DNA of 64,000 nucleotides from an uncultured Bacteroidota bacterium (GCA_902784465.1 CACZUZ010000005.1:18302-82301); one strand, 5' to 3'; counted from the first letter of the stretch, positions 35,835-44,066 are shown. Made by a program: numbers and translations. Notes: generated by a model from the sequence alone, not told the origin.

Positions 35835-36902
35835 ATGAAAACCAAAGACATGGATAAAACCACAGAAACAGTACCGGTTCGAACATTATTGATTGACGAC
35901 TTGCGGTCAATAATCAACCGCGCAAGAGCGAATGTTGCCTTAAAAGCCAATGAAGAATTAATTCTGATGTTCTGGGAGATTGGTGAACGAATTAATCGCG
36001 AAGTCCTTGGCAATAAAAGGGCTACCTATGGACAACAGATTGTGTCGCAGGTTGCGACACAATTGCAGGCGGAGTTTGGCAAGAAAGGATTTGGCGTTAG
36101 AAGCATACGTAGGATGATGCAGTTTGCCGAATACTTCCCCGACAATAAGATTGTGTCGCAGGTTGCGACACAATTAAGTTGGTCACATATTATTGAAATA
36201 TTACCATTAAAAGATGCCATTCAAAGAGAATTCTATTTAACAATGGCATCAACGGAACATTGGGGAAGAGATGTGTTGCGAGCAAAAATAGACGGCATGC
36301 TCTATGAGCGCACCGCCATTGCGACGAAGCCTGACGAGCTAATCAAGCAGGAGTTGACGGAACTTCGGGACAACAACGTCCTCACGCCTGACCTCGTATT
36401 CAAAAGTCCCTACTTCCTGGAGTTCACAGGACTGAAGGGAATGTACAGCGAGAAGAGCCTTGAGGACAGCCTTGTGGCGCACTTGGAGCAGTTTATATTG
36501 GAGTTGGGCAATGGCTTCACCTTTGTCGAACGGCAGAAGCGTATGATTATCGACGGCGAGGACTTCTATCTCGACCTGCTTTTCTACCATCGTAGGTTAC
36601 ACCGACTGATAGCCATCGACTTGAAACTCGGTAAATTCAAGGCACAATACAAAGGCCAGATGGAGTTGTATCTGCGATGGCTCGAAGCACACGAGATGGA
36701 GGCTGGCGAGGAGCTGCCTCTCGGCCTATTGCTATGCACCGAAGGCGGCGACGAACAGATAGAGTTGCTGCAACTCGACAAATCGGGTATCAAGGTGGCA
36801 CAGTATATGACCGAACTGCCCTCCAAGGAGCTACTGCAACGCCAGCTGCACAAAGGCCTGGAAGCCGCACGCCACCGTTGGGAGAATTGCCCAGACAGCT
36901 AA
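35835..36902 (+). CDS. DUF1016 (YhcG-like) PDDEXK nuclease domain protein
   Basis: 355 aa from the ATG at 35835, which lies just after the promoter. The N-terminal DUF1016 winged-helix half carries LIDDLRSIINRARANVALKANEELILMFWEIGERI, and the C-terminal PDDEXK-type half reads FTFVERQKRMIIDGEDFYLDLLFYHRRLHRLIAIDLKLGKFKAQYKGQMELYLRWL, with the conserved E ... D ... DLK catalytic pattern. Homologues occur in type I restriction loci and defence islands; their biological role is not settled. The gene holds two copies of a perfect 25-bp hairpin (36039, 36150), and its GC content rises clearly after about 36290, a possible mosaic. Confidence 0.88.
   Translation: MKTKDMDKTTETVPVRTLLIDDLRSIINRARANVALKANEELILMFWEIGERINREVLGNKRATYGQQIVSQVATQLQAEFGKKGFGVRSIRRMMQFAEYFPDNKIVSQVATQLSWSHIIEILPLKDAIQREFYLTMASTEHWGRDVLRAKIDGMLYERTAIATKPDELIKQELTELRDNNVLTPDLVFKSPYFLEFTGLKGMYSEKSLEDSLVAHLEQFILELGNGFTFVERQKRMIIDGEDFYLDLLFYHRRLHRLIAIDLKLGKFKAQYKGQMELYLRWLEAHEMEAGEELPLGLLLCTEGGDEQIELLQLDKSGIKVAQYMTELPSKELLQRQLHKGLEAARHRWENCPDS
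36039..36063. repeat. Coding hairpin, copy 1
   Basis: ATTGTGTCGCA-GGT-TGCGACACAAT, an 11-bp perfect stem with a 3-base loop, read in frame as IVSQVATQL. Confidence 0.9.
36150..36174. repeat. Coding hairpin, copy 2
   Basis: Identical to 36039-36063, 111 bases (37 codons) later and in the same reading frame, again giving IVSQVATQL. Confidence 0.9.
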
Positions 36903-36914
36903 TTTCGGAAAAGA

Positions 36915-36947
36915 TTTGGGTAAATCAGATTAATATCGTATCTTTGC
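36915..36947 (+). promoter_or_regulatory. Bacteroidota promoter of the CBASS operon
   Basis: TTTG at 36915-36918, 20 bases, TATCTTTGC at 36939-36947; the patatin start codon is about 50 bases downstream. The four CBASS genes follow without another promoter of this type. Confidence 0.82.
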
Positions 36948-36999
36948 ATCATGAAATATAATTATTAATTTTACCAGTCCTAATAATTGAATTAAAAAT

Positions 37000-38019
37000 A
37001 TGGAAAAACCGTTCAAGATATTATGTATTGATGGTGGAGGTATAAAGGGTATTTTCTCTGCGCAAGTGTTGGCCGAGTTTGAAGAAGCATTTGAGACAAC
37101 GACTTCCGAACATTTTGACTTGATATGCGGCACCTCAACGGGTGGTATAATAGCTCTTGGTGTTGCTGGTGGCATACCAATGAAGGAGATAGTAAAATTC
37201 TATGAGAACTATGGTCCTGAAATTTTTTCTCAAAGATGGAAAATAGGGAAAATAGGAGAATTGTTTTACACGATAAAGCAGGCTCTTATCAGTTCAAAGT
37301 ATTCGGATAAATCACTAAAGGAATCCTTATGTAAGGTTTTCGGCACAAAGAAAATAGTTTCTAGTCAAAACTTGTTATGTATCCCTGCGTTTAATATAAC
37401 AACATCAAAACCAAGAATTTTCAAAAGGGACTATCAGCATATGAATCAAGATGCAGATAAGACGTTTGTGGAGGTTGCACTGGCCACGTCTGCTGCACCG
37501 ACCTACTTCCCCATACAGGAAATAGATAATGTACAATATGTGGATGGTGGCATATATGCCAATAATCCAGTCATTGTAGGTTTGACAGAGGCAGTATTCA
37601 ATGGGTATTGGATAAAACCCAAAGGTCAAAGAGGCAATAATGATTTTGATGGAGTTCAGATACTTTCCATCAGCAGTTGTATTGTACCCAAAGGAGACAT
37701 TGCCAAAAAGAAAAGTAGGTCGTTTGTAAAATGGATTGCTACGCTATTTGATGCATATGGAGACGGTCAAAGTAAATCAAATAGTATCTTTATTGAGCAG
37801 ATTAAATCCCATTTGGATTTTGAACTAGAAATAGAACGAATAGAAAATACCCCAATATCCCCTACTCAAGCCAAAATGATTTCAATGGATAAAGCAGACA
37901 AAACATCTCTATCATTGTTAAAAGGCATAGGTTCAGATGTGGGCAACAACTACAAAAACAAGAACCTAGTTAAAAGATTATACTCCGAAAAGAAAACTAT
38001 AGACCCATCAAATTTATAG
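37000..38019 (+). CDS. capV: CBASS effector: patatin-like phospholipase (CapV type)
   Basis: 339 aa patatin-family lipase, expected to degrade membrane phospholipids when bound by the cyclic nucleotide made by the next gene, killing or arresting the infected cell. The oxyanion motif DGGGIKG is at 11-17, the nucleophile elbow GTSTG at 44-48 (Ser 46), and the catalytic Asp in DGGIYANNP at 182. Length and motifs fit CapV of type II CBASS. It is the first gene of an operon with CD-NTase, Cap2 and Cap3, 4 bases before the CD-NTase. It is AT-rich compared with the core genes, consistent with horizontal origin. Confidence 0.93.
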   Translation: MEKPFKILCIDGGGIKGIFSAQVLAEFEEAFETTTSEHFDLICGTSTGGIIALGVAGGIPMKEIVKFYENYGPEIFSQRWKIGKIGELFYTIKQALISSKYSDKSLKESLCKVFGTKKIVSSQNLLCIPAFNITTSKPRIFKRDYQHMNQDADKTFVEVALATSAAPTYFPIQEIDNVQYVDGGIYANNPVIVGLTEAVFNGYWIKPKGQRGNNDFDGVQILSISSCIVPKGDIAKKKSRSFVKWIATLFDAYGDGQSKSNSIFIEQIKSHLDFELEIERIENTPISPTQAKMISMDKADKTSLSLLKGIGSDVGNNYKNKNLVKRLYSEKKTIDPSNL

Positions 38020-38023
38020 AATT

Positions 38024-39007
38024 ATGGCAAATAATCATGAACAATTCAAGTCGTTCCACGATGCAATAAAGGCAACTGTAACGCGTCGAAAGACTCTCAA
38101 GAAAAACCGAGATGCGTTGAGAGACAAAATCAAAAAGTATTTCAAAGATAATCACAGCGATTATATTCAACCGTCCTTTTATTGGCAGGGGTCATATGCG
38201 ATGCGCACTCTTCTAAATCCTATAAAGGATGAGAATGGATTAGGCACATATGACCTCGATGATGGCGTTTATTTCAAAAGCGATGACATAAATGACCGCA
38301 AGTCTATCAACTGGTATCATCATGAAGTGTTTGAAGCGCTAAAAGGCCACACGGATAACGGTGCTGAAGATCTTGACCCCTGTGTAAGAGTACAATATGC
38401 CGATGGCCATCACATAGATTTTGCAATCTACTTTTGGTATACTACTGAAAACAAAACAATGCTTGCGCATAGGGCTGAGCCATGGCATGAATCTAATCCT
38501 GATGAAATGATAGATTGGTTTAGTAAAGAGTGTAACGAAAAGACAAAGTTTAGAGAACTTGTTCGTTTCATGAAAGCATGGTGTGAATACAAAAGAAGTG
38601 TAGGAACCAAAATGCCGAGTGGTTGTATTATGTCGATGCTTACATCTAAGTATTATCAGTGGAATGATGAAAACCGTTATGATATCGCTCTGAGAGATAT
38701 ATTAAAGAACATGTATGATGACCTCAGTGTAGAAGGCCATTTTTATTGTTGGAGACCAGTCTCTCCTTATGAGAACTTGTTTGGTAATTACACTAAAAGT
38801 AGAAAAGACACTTTCTTAAAAGAACTGAAATCATTCAAGGAAGATGCCGAAAAGGCTATAGCCAGCACGAATCAGCATGACGGATGTGTCAGATGGCAGA
38901 AGCACTTTGGTGACAGATTTTGCTGCTCATCGGCTAAAGATGTGGATGAAGATGCCTCACATCAGGCATTTTCTGGTACGATACGAGATAATAGCCAATA
39001 TGCTTGA
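38024..39007 (+). CDS. CBASS cyclic oligonucleotide synthase (CD-NTase, DncV-like)
   Basis: 327 aa cGAS/DncV-like nucleotidyltransferase that makes a cyclic di- or trinucleotide alarm signal on phage infection. The nucleotide-binding GS is in WQGSYAMR (56-57), the metal-binding pair in YDLDDGVYF (Asp 77 and 79), and the third acidic residue is in HHIDFAIY (Asp 132). Context (patatin effector, Cap2, Cap3) is that of Vibrio DncV, so cGAMP-like product is a reasonable guess, not a demonstrated one. The C terminus, the part that Cap2 acts on in characterised systems, ends SQYA. The stop overlaps the Cap2 start. Confidence 0.92.
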   Translation: MANNHEQFKSFHDAIKATVTRRKTLKKNRDALRDKIKKYFKDNHSDYIQPSFYWQGSYAMRTLLNPIKDENGLGTYDLDDGVYFKSDDINDRKSINWYHHEVFEALKGHTDNGAEDLDPCVRVQYADGHHIDFAIYFWYTTENKTMLAHRAEPWHESNPDEMIDWFSKECNEKTKFRELVRFMKAWCEYKRSVGTKMPSGCIMSMLTSKYYQWNDENRYDIALRDILKNMYDDLSVEGHFYCWRPVSPYENLFGNYTKSRKDTFLKELKSFKEDAEKAIASTNQHDGCVRWQKHFGDRFCCSSAKDVDEDASHQAFSGTIRDNSQYA

Positions 39008-40721
39008 TGTAACTGCGGCTTTGAATACGTGCCATGAAGTACTCTCGAAGGAATTCGACATAGAGAAGGTTGATGTAATTCCTGGTTTGGAGTATCTCCC
39101 TCGTACTTGTATTTGGAAAGTGTTGATACCAGCTTTGGTCGGGGGAAAAGCGGAAGATATTGAGGCCTACATCCGATTTCCTCAGGAATTTCCGTATTCT
39201 ATGCCTAGCGTGATTTTACAAGATGACAGGTTTAGATTATTGCCGCATATTTCTGTTGGAACATGTACATTGTGCCTTTATGAGGATGGCACCGTCTTTG
39301 ATACGGACAATATAAATGGCATTATACGTGACAATATTGAGAAAACAAGGAAATGGGTTGAAAAATATTATGGTCGAGACAACACTGATGAGTATGCTCA
39401 GGAGATAAAAAACTATTGGAACGAAAAATATGAGGGAGAATCTTATGTGGATGATTATTGGCTTTTGTTGGGAGAAATACCATCAACGACATGTGAAATG
39501 ACTGGCAAAGCCTATTCCAAGAGAAACCTTAAAGATAATAAAACAATAGTCATGTCTATTGTATCCACTGACGAGAATGACCCTACAATAGAGTACATTT
39601 GCAATAGTCACCATACAAAAGAGCTTCCTGTATTATACGTTGAATCAATAAAGAGAGCATCGTCACCACCATATTGTATGACAGGCCAAGAGTTGATAGA
39701 CAGTATCACGAATAAAAGAGATCTAGAGGTTTTTAAAAAGTTTATCAATAGATATGGTTACGGGTATATTCTTTTCCCCATCGGTTTGGATTATGCACTC
39801 GGAGGGGTGCATATTAGTAGATTATTTGTAGATAGGCCTGGTTTCAGAAAGGGAATGTTGCGCCCGTTCAATGTAATTACTAAATTTGAAAATACACACA
39901 AGAAACTTGACAGGCTTCATCTAGCTGTGTATAATGAACATCGTATCGCAATACGCACATATGGTAAGTTAATGTATGAGAGATCGTTTTTGATTGCAGG
40001 TTTGGGTAGTATTGGCAGTAATCTATGCTATTTTTTGAACGGATATAACAATGCAAAGTTCATTCTGGCAGATAGAGATTCGCTTACCGTGGATAATATA
40101 GGTCGCCATTTATTAGGTTTTGAAAGTGTCAGTCAATACAAGTCTTTTGCTGTCGCCAATTTTCTTCAGCAGTATCGTCCCGACAGAGACGTAAAAGCAT
40201 ATTGTCATGATTTACAATATCTTAACAATGAAACATTTAACAAAACCAGTGCAATTTTTGTTTGTACGGGAGATGTGATGTCGGAAAAATGGCTAATCGA
40301 AAAAATGATTAATGGTAGTATTATAAAACCTGCTTTTCTTATGTGGTTGGAGCCATACGGTATCTCAGGTATTATGATTTATCTGAATCCAGACGATAAG
40401 GATTCCATTTATCGTATTAAAGAAAAGGCCAATGACTGTTTCCTGAATTACTGCCTAATTAAGAGGAATGAGTATGAAGATAGAGAAAAGATGACACAAC
40501 GAGATGCCGGCTGCAATGGACGCTATGCCCTATATTCTGCCAATGATGTTACCATGTTCATCTCTAGTATGTTCCAATTTATTGACCAACTATTAGAAAT
40601 ACCAACAAAATCAAAATGTTATCGATGGGTAGGAAACGTAGCTATAGCACAAAAGAAAAAAATAAGCCTCGTACCATTATCGAGTTTATCAAAAGGCATG
40701 GTCCAGGAATTGCCTGTGTAA
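39000..40721 (+). CDS. cap2: CBASS Cap2: E2-E1 ubiquitin-transfer-like fusion
   Basis: 573 aa from the ATG at 39000, which overlaps the CD-NTase stop by 8 bases; longer starts would run deep into the CD-NTase gene. The N-terminal E2-like domain (about 1-130) includes AYIRFPQEFPYSMPSVIL and the likely active-site Cys in TLCLYEDG (92). The C-terminal ThiF/E1 adenylation domain has the GLGSIGSN nucleotide loop at 334-341, an ADRDSLTVDNIGRH segment and a probable E1 active Cys at about 505 in DAGCNGRY. In characterised type II CBASS, Cap2 links the CD-NTase C terminus to other proteins and so primes it. Overlaps Cap3 by 106 bases. Confidence 0.93.
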   Translation: MLDVTAALNTCHEVLSKEFDIEKVDVIPGLEYLPRTCIWKVLIPALVGGKAEDIEAYIRFPQEFPYSMPSVILQDDRFRLLPHISVGTCTLCLYEDGTVFDTDNINGIIRDNIEKTRKWVEKYYGRDNTDEYAQEIKNYWNEKYEGESYVDDYWLLLGEIPSTTCEMTGKAYSKRNLKDNKTIVMSIVSTDENDPTIEYICNSHHTKELPVLYVESIKRASSPPYCMTGQELIDSITNKRDLEVFKKFINRYGYGYILFPIGLDYALGGVHISRLFVDRPGFRKGMLRPFNVITKFENTHKKLDRLHLAVYNEHRIAIRTYGKLMYERSFLIAGLGSIGSNLCYFLNGYNNAKFILADRDSLTVDNIGRHLLGFESVSQYKSFAVANFLQQYRPDRDVKAYCHDLQYLNNETFNKTSAIFVCTGDVMSEKWLIEKMINGSIIKPAFLMWLEPYGISGIMIYLNPDDKDSIYRIKEKANDCFLNYCLIKRNEYEDREKMTQRDAGCNGRYALYSANDVTMFISSMFQFIDQLLEIPTKSKCYRWVGNVAIAQKKKISLVPLSSLSKGMVQELPV

Positions 40722-41167
40722 ACACTAATGACTATCAATTTGAGATTAAAGAAGAAGTGGTAGAAACATTAAATGGCTACGCACAACACAATGGTAATGA
40801 GCTGTGTGGAGTATTAACAGGAATATTAATTGGTGAGAAAAAATACAGAATATGCAAAGCGTCAATGCCTTGTGTAAAGACAAATTCCAGATTTGGATGT
40901 GAAAGAGATGCGGTGTTGGCTAATCAGTTTTTGAAAGAGGATTATGACATTTCAGAACAAACGAGAACATATATTGGTGAATGGCACACGCATCCTGAGA
41001 GCGAACCGAGACCATCTAGTGTGGATTACCAATCAATAAAAAAAAATTTCTATAGCTCAAAACACGCGGCACCATTTCTTATAATGATAATTGTTGGAAA
41101 TGAAGTATTACATATTTGTGTGTATAATGGAGAACGATTTGAAGTGATTAACCCTAGAATGGTGTAA
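40616..41167 (+). CDS. cap3: CBASS Cap3: JAMM isopeptidase
   Basis: 183 aa JAB/MPN metalloprotease that reverses Cap2-made conjugates and limits CD-NTase activation. It shows the full JAMM signature: Glu 62 in NELCGVLTG, then H124-T-H126, seven residues, Ser 134, two residues, Asp 137 (WHTHPESEPRPSSVD). The start lies inside cap2 in another frame (ATG at 40616 or 40625); the overlap of about 100 bases is long but the frame is clean and the N-terminal residues look like protein. Last gene of the CBASS operon; the restriction cluster begins after a 384-base gap. Confidence 0.92.
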   Translation: MLSMGRKRSYSTKEKNKPRTIIEFIKRHGPGIACVNTNDYQFEIKEEVVETLNGYAQHNGNELCGVLTGILIGEKKYRICKASMPCVKTNSRFGCERDAVLANQFLKEDYDISEQTRTYIGEWHTHPESEPRPSSVDYQSIKKNFYSSKHAAPFLIMIIVGNEVLHICVYNGERFEVINPRMV

Positions 41168-41551
41168 CAAACACATTAATAAACTATATATCTCTGTTGC
41201 AACTTCTTACGAGTAGGTGTTTTTGTATTGCCACAAAAATGTGGGTTTTGACGTCTCGTGAGCAATTTTCTATTTTCTTATTTGTTCACTTGAAAAAAGT
41301 TACCAAAAGTAAAAAAAAACGTATCTTTGCAAACGAAATAACAACAAAAAAGACAACATATCGAAACAAGAAAATAGAAGATAAATAACATATTATAAAG
41401 CGTTTTCGCTCTAACTTGCTCACTTGAAGTTCCACAAACAAGCCTGACTAGTAAAGCGGTAAACGCCTACGAGGAATCGTGGGCTTTACTTATTTGTCAG
41501 GCAGGTCGTGGAACACCTAAGTGGGCATAAGCAAAGTTCCACGATTTTCTT
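41168..41551. other. Intergenic region with promoter and structured leader, 384 bases
   Basis: AT-rich first part without coding signal, a TATCTTTGC element at 41322-41330 (no clear TTTG at -33), and then the structured leader of the methyltransferase gene described separately. No small ORF with family resemblance. Confidence 0.7.
41322..41330 (+). promoter_or_regulatory. -7 element for the methyltransferase leader transcript
   Basis: TATCTTTGC, matching the Bacteroidota -7 consensus; the upstream -33 box is weak. A transcript from here would carry an untranslated leader of about 215 bases. Confidence 0.6.
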
Positions 41552-41560
41552 ATGCCTGAC
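41429..41560 (+). promoter_or_regulatory. Self-complementary 5' leader with alternative pairings over the start codon
   Basis: Nested stems: GTTCCAC (41429) with GTGGAAC (41508), GCCTGAC (41442) with GTCAGGC (41496), AGTAAAGC (41450) with GCTTTACT (41483), and CC-ACGA/TCGTGG around a GGAA loop. Downstream, GTTCCACG (41536) and GCCTGAC (41554, overlapping the ATG at 41552) repeat the left arms in the same order, so the right arms could pair with them instead. In addition GCATAAG (41525) can pair with CTTATGC (41549), hiding the start codon. Confidence 0.7.
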
Positions 41561-42196
41561 AACGAAAACACAAAATCACAAATCAAGAGCCGTCAGAGGG
41601 TGGCTCAGCATGGCGAGGTGTTCACCAATCCGCGCGAGGTGAATGCTATGCTCGACCTGGTACGCGACGAGTCATTCCGGCTCGACAGCCGTTTCCTTGA
41701 GCCCGCCTGCGGCGACGGCAATTTCCTTATCGAGATCCTACGCCGCAAACTATCTCTTCTTTCTTCTATCAGGTCACAAACGGAATGGGAATTTAAGAGC
41801 CTGATTGCCGTAGGGTCATGCTATGGTATTGAGTTGCTGGAGGACAATGCCGAGGCTTGCCGACTGCGACTGTTTACCGAGGTGAGGGAACAGATGGGCA
41901 AAAAAGACTGCTCTCAGGGCTACGAGGAAAGCCTCCGCTACATGCTGCAGAAGAACATCGTCTGTGGCGACGCCCTCACCTATCGCACTGCCGACGGCAA
42001 GCCTATCACCTTCTGCGAATGGACACCCATTGCGGGCAGCATGCAGTTCTCACGGCGCGACTTCCAGTTCGACTTCCTTGTCAACCAGACACACCAATAT
42101 TCCCTCTTCGACGAGCAGGGCGAGGCACAGAGCTTCGACGAACCCATCAAGTCATATCCGCCTATTCACTACACTCAGCTATACACCCAAGAATAA
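41552..42196 (+). CDS. N6-adenine methyltransferase fragment/subunit (motif I only)
   Basis: 214 aa. It has an SAM-binding motif I in RFLEPACGDGNFLIEIL (50-60) preceded by QHGEVFTNPREVNAMLDLV, the entry pattern of Eco57I/type I-like adenine methyltransferases, then AVGSCYGIELLEDNAEACRLRL. It lacks the catalytic NPPY motif: after the expected position comes FDFLVNQTHQYSLF. So it may be an inactive subunit, a degenerate copy or a partner of the next gene. GC-rich, unlike the CBASS genes before it. The start codon lies inside the predicted leader structure. Confidence 0.75.
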   Translation: MPDNENTKSQIKSRQRVAQHGEVFTNPREVNAMLDLVRDESFRLDSRFLEPACGDGNFLIEILRRKLSLLSSIRSQTEWEFKSLIAVGSCYGIELLEDNAEACRLRLFTEVREQMGKKDCSQGYEESLRYMLQKNIVCGDALTYRTADGKPITFCEWTPIAGSMQFSRRDFQFDFLVNQTHQYSLFDEQGEAQSFDEPIKSYPPIHYTQLYTQE

Positions 42197-42204
42197 CCGC
42201 GCCA

Positions 42205-42244
42205 GCCACTAACACATTAACACATTGACACATTAACGCATTTA
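42205..42244. repeat. Octamer array, CACATTAA family
   Basis: gccactaa, cacattaa, cacattga, cacattaa, cgcattta in register, filling the short spacer up to the start codon at 42247. Confidence 0.88.
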
Positions 42245-42246
42245 TC

Positions 42247-43800
42247 ATGAATTATTCACCGGACATTCTCAACTGCTTGGCTAATCTTTCGAGCGACGAG
42301 GTCTTCACCTCGCCGGAACTGGCGAACCGTATGCTCGACCTGCTGCCGCAGGAATTGTTCCGCAGCCCGAAGACGCGTTTCCTCGACCCTTGCAGCAAGA
42401 GTGGTGTCTTCCTGCGCGAGATTACCAAGCGGTTGCTTGCTGGCCTCGAAGAGCAGATACCCGACTTGCAGCAGCGCATTGACCACATAATGACCAATCA
42501 GGTCTTCGGCATCGCTTGTACCGACCTCACCGCCGAGATGAGCCGCCGCACACTCTACTGCTCCAAGCAGGCCAACGGCGAGTACAGCGTCAGCACCGCC
42601 TTCCGCGACGCACAGGGCAATCTGATATACGAGCGTTGTCACCACACATGGAACGCGCAAGGCCGCTGCGAACACTGCGGAGCCAGCAAAGGCGAATACC
42701 TCCGCAACGATGCCCACGAAACCTACGCCTACCCATTTATCCACAAGTCAATCAAAGAAATATTCCATAAAGATATGCAATTCGATGTAATCATAGGCAA
42801 TCCTCCGTACCAAATGGGTGATGGTGGAAATGGAGCAAGTGCACTTCCGATATATCATAAGTTTATTGAACAGACTATAGAAATATCGCCCAAATATATG
42901 ATATTCATTGTCCCAGCAAGGTGGCTTAATGGGGGACGCGGATTAGACGAATTTAGAAAGAAAATGTTGGAAGATTCAAAAATTCGCGTGTTGCATGATT
43001 ATCTTAATTCAACTGATTGCTTTTCTGGTGTTGAAATCAAAGGTGGTGTGTGTTATTTTCTCTGGGAAAGAAGTTACAAGGGTATATGTAGTGTATATAC
43101 GCATAACCAAAAAAATGTATTTCAATCGAAAAGACCTTTGTTGGAACATGGAGCGGAAATTTTTATCCGTAGTGTAGAACAGGTTGGTATCTTCCACAAA
43201 GTACTGGCAATGCACGAAGAATCATTGTCAAAATGGTTAAATGCAGGAAGGTACTTCGGGTTTCACACAAAAATTGAATGGCTCTCTGAAAATGAGGGTA
43301 AAATACAATCTGCAGATGGCAAATCATTTTATCTAATCCAAAAAAACAAAGATAGCAAATGTTCAATAAAGGTTTATGTACATGGTGGACAATGCTGGAT
43401 TTCTCAAGAAAATATTCCAAGGAACAGTAGCCGAATTTCATCATATAAAGTTCTTGTCCCAAGATCTGGGAATCCAGGATTTGGAAACACAATTATTGGT
43501 AAACCCAAGATATCTGAGCCGAACTCATGTAGTTCTAATACTTACATGGTTGCTATTCCACCACATGGAGATATGACAATTGATGAAGCCACAAACCTTT
43601 GTTCTTATTTAAACACAAAGTTTGTCCGTCTCTTAGTGGCTACTAAAACATCCACACAAAGTACACCTCCTGATGCATTCGAATTCGTCCCCATGCAAGA
43701 TTTCTCCCACCCGTGGACGGACGAGATGCTGTATAAGAAATACGGCCTGACGCAGGATGAGATTGCCTTTATCGAAAGTATGATACGACCGATGGAATGA
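42247..43800 (+). CDS. Eco57I-type DNA adenine methyltransferase
   Basis: 517 aa. A second methyltransferase core: DEVFTSPELANRMLDLLPQ, a degenerate motif I (FLDPCSKSGVFL, 46-56), a zinc-ribbon-like insert (CHHTWNAQGRCEHCGAS) and an intact catalytic motif IV NPPY at 185-188 (FDVIIGNPPYQMG), then motif VI-VIII regions (YMIFIVPARWLNGG) and a C-terminal target-recognition region ending YKKYGLTQDEIAFIESMI. Base composition changes sharply: GC-rich up to about 42745, AT-rich from there to about 43670, GC-rich again to the end. Probably modifies host DNA for the nuclease/helicase gene downstream. Confidence 0.85.
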   Translation: MNYSPDILNCLANLSSDEVFTSPELANRMLDLLPQELFRSPKTRFLDPCSKSGVFLREITKRLLAGLEEQIPDLQQRIDHIMTNQVFGIACTDLTAEMSRRTLYCSKQANGEYSVSTAFRDAQGNLIYERCHHTWNAQGRCEHCGASKGEYLRNDAHETYAYPFIHKSIKEIFHKDMQFDVIIGNPPYQMGDGGNGASALPIYHKFIEQTIEISPKYMIFIVPARWLNGGRGLDEFRKKMLEDSKIRVLHDYLNSTDCFSGVEIKGGVCYFLWERSYKGICSVYTHNQKNVFQSKRPLLEHGAEIFIRSVEQVGIFHKVLAMHEESLSKWLNAGRYFGFHTKIEWLSENEGKIQSADGKSFYLIQKNKDSKCSIKVYVHGGQCWISQENIPRNSSRISSYKVLVPRSGNPGFGNTIIGKPKISEPNSCSSNTYMVAIPPHGDMTIDEATNLCSYLNTKFVRLLVATKTSTQSTPPDAFEFVPMQDFSHPWTDEMLYKKYGLTQDEIAFIESMIRPME

Positions 43801-43951
43801 GGAACTGTTTATCCTAATTTCGTCGAAGGACCGTCGAAGGATCGAAGAACCCACATAGTTGCCTGACCGCAGGGAATGGCTTGCGTGGTAAGACCTGCGA
43901 GCACCACTAAATAGATTAACTATAGCGAGTCAACTTGATGAGCAAACCCAC

Positions 43952-43972
43952 GCCGAGGGGAAAAGGCTCGGC
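43952..43972. other. GC-rich hairpin upstream of the toxin-antitoxin genes
   Basis: GCCGAG and CTCGGC around a purine-rich loop, followed on the plus strand by seven A bases. No T run on either side, so it is not a standard terminator. The 43801-44066 stretch holds nothing else recognisable. Confidence 0.45.
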
Positions 43973-44066
43973 AAAAAAAGCATAACAGAGCGCTCTTTGA
44001 AATAAAATGTGATAGCAAAGCAATAAAAACGACAACCTTGCGTTACAGATACAACAGGAGATAATT

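Noticed and set aside
41442-41502. tRNA-like element in the methyltransferase leader (7-bp closing stem GCCTGAC/GTCAGGC)
   Set aside because: There is no T-loop or anticodon arm; the inner part is a continuous nested hairpin and the closing arm is repeated over the start codon.
43952-43972. Terminator between the methyltransferase and the antitoxin
   Set aside because: The hairpin is followed by A bases, not T bases, on the plus strand and by mixed sequence on the minus strand.
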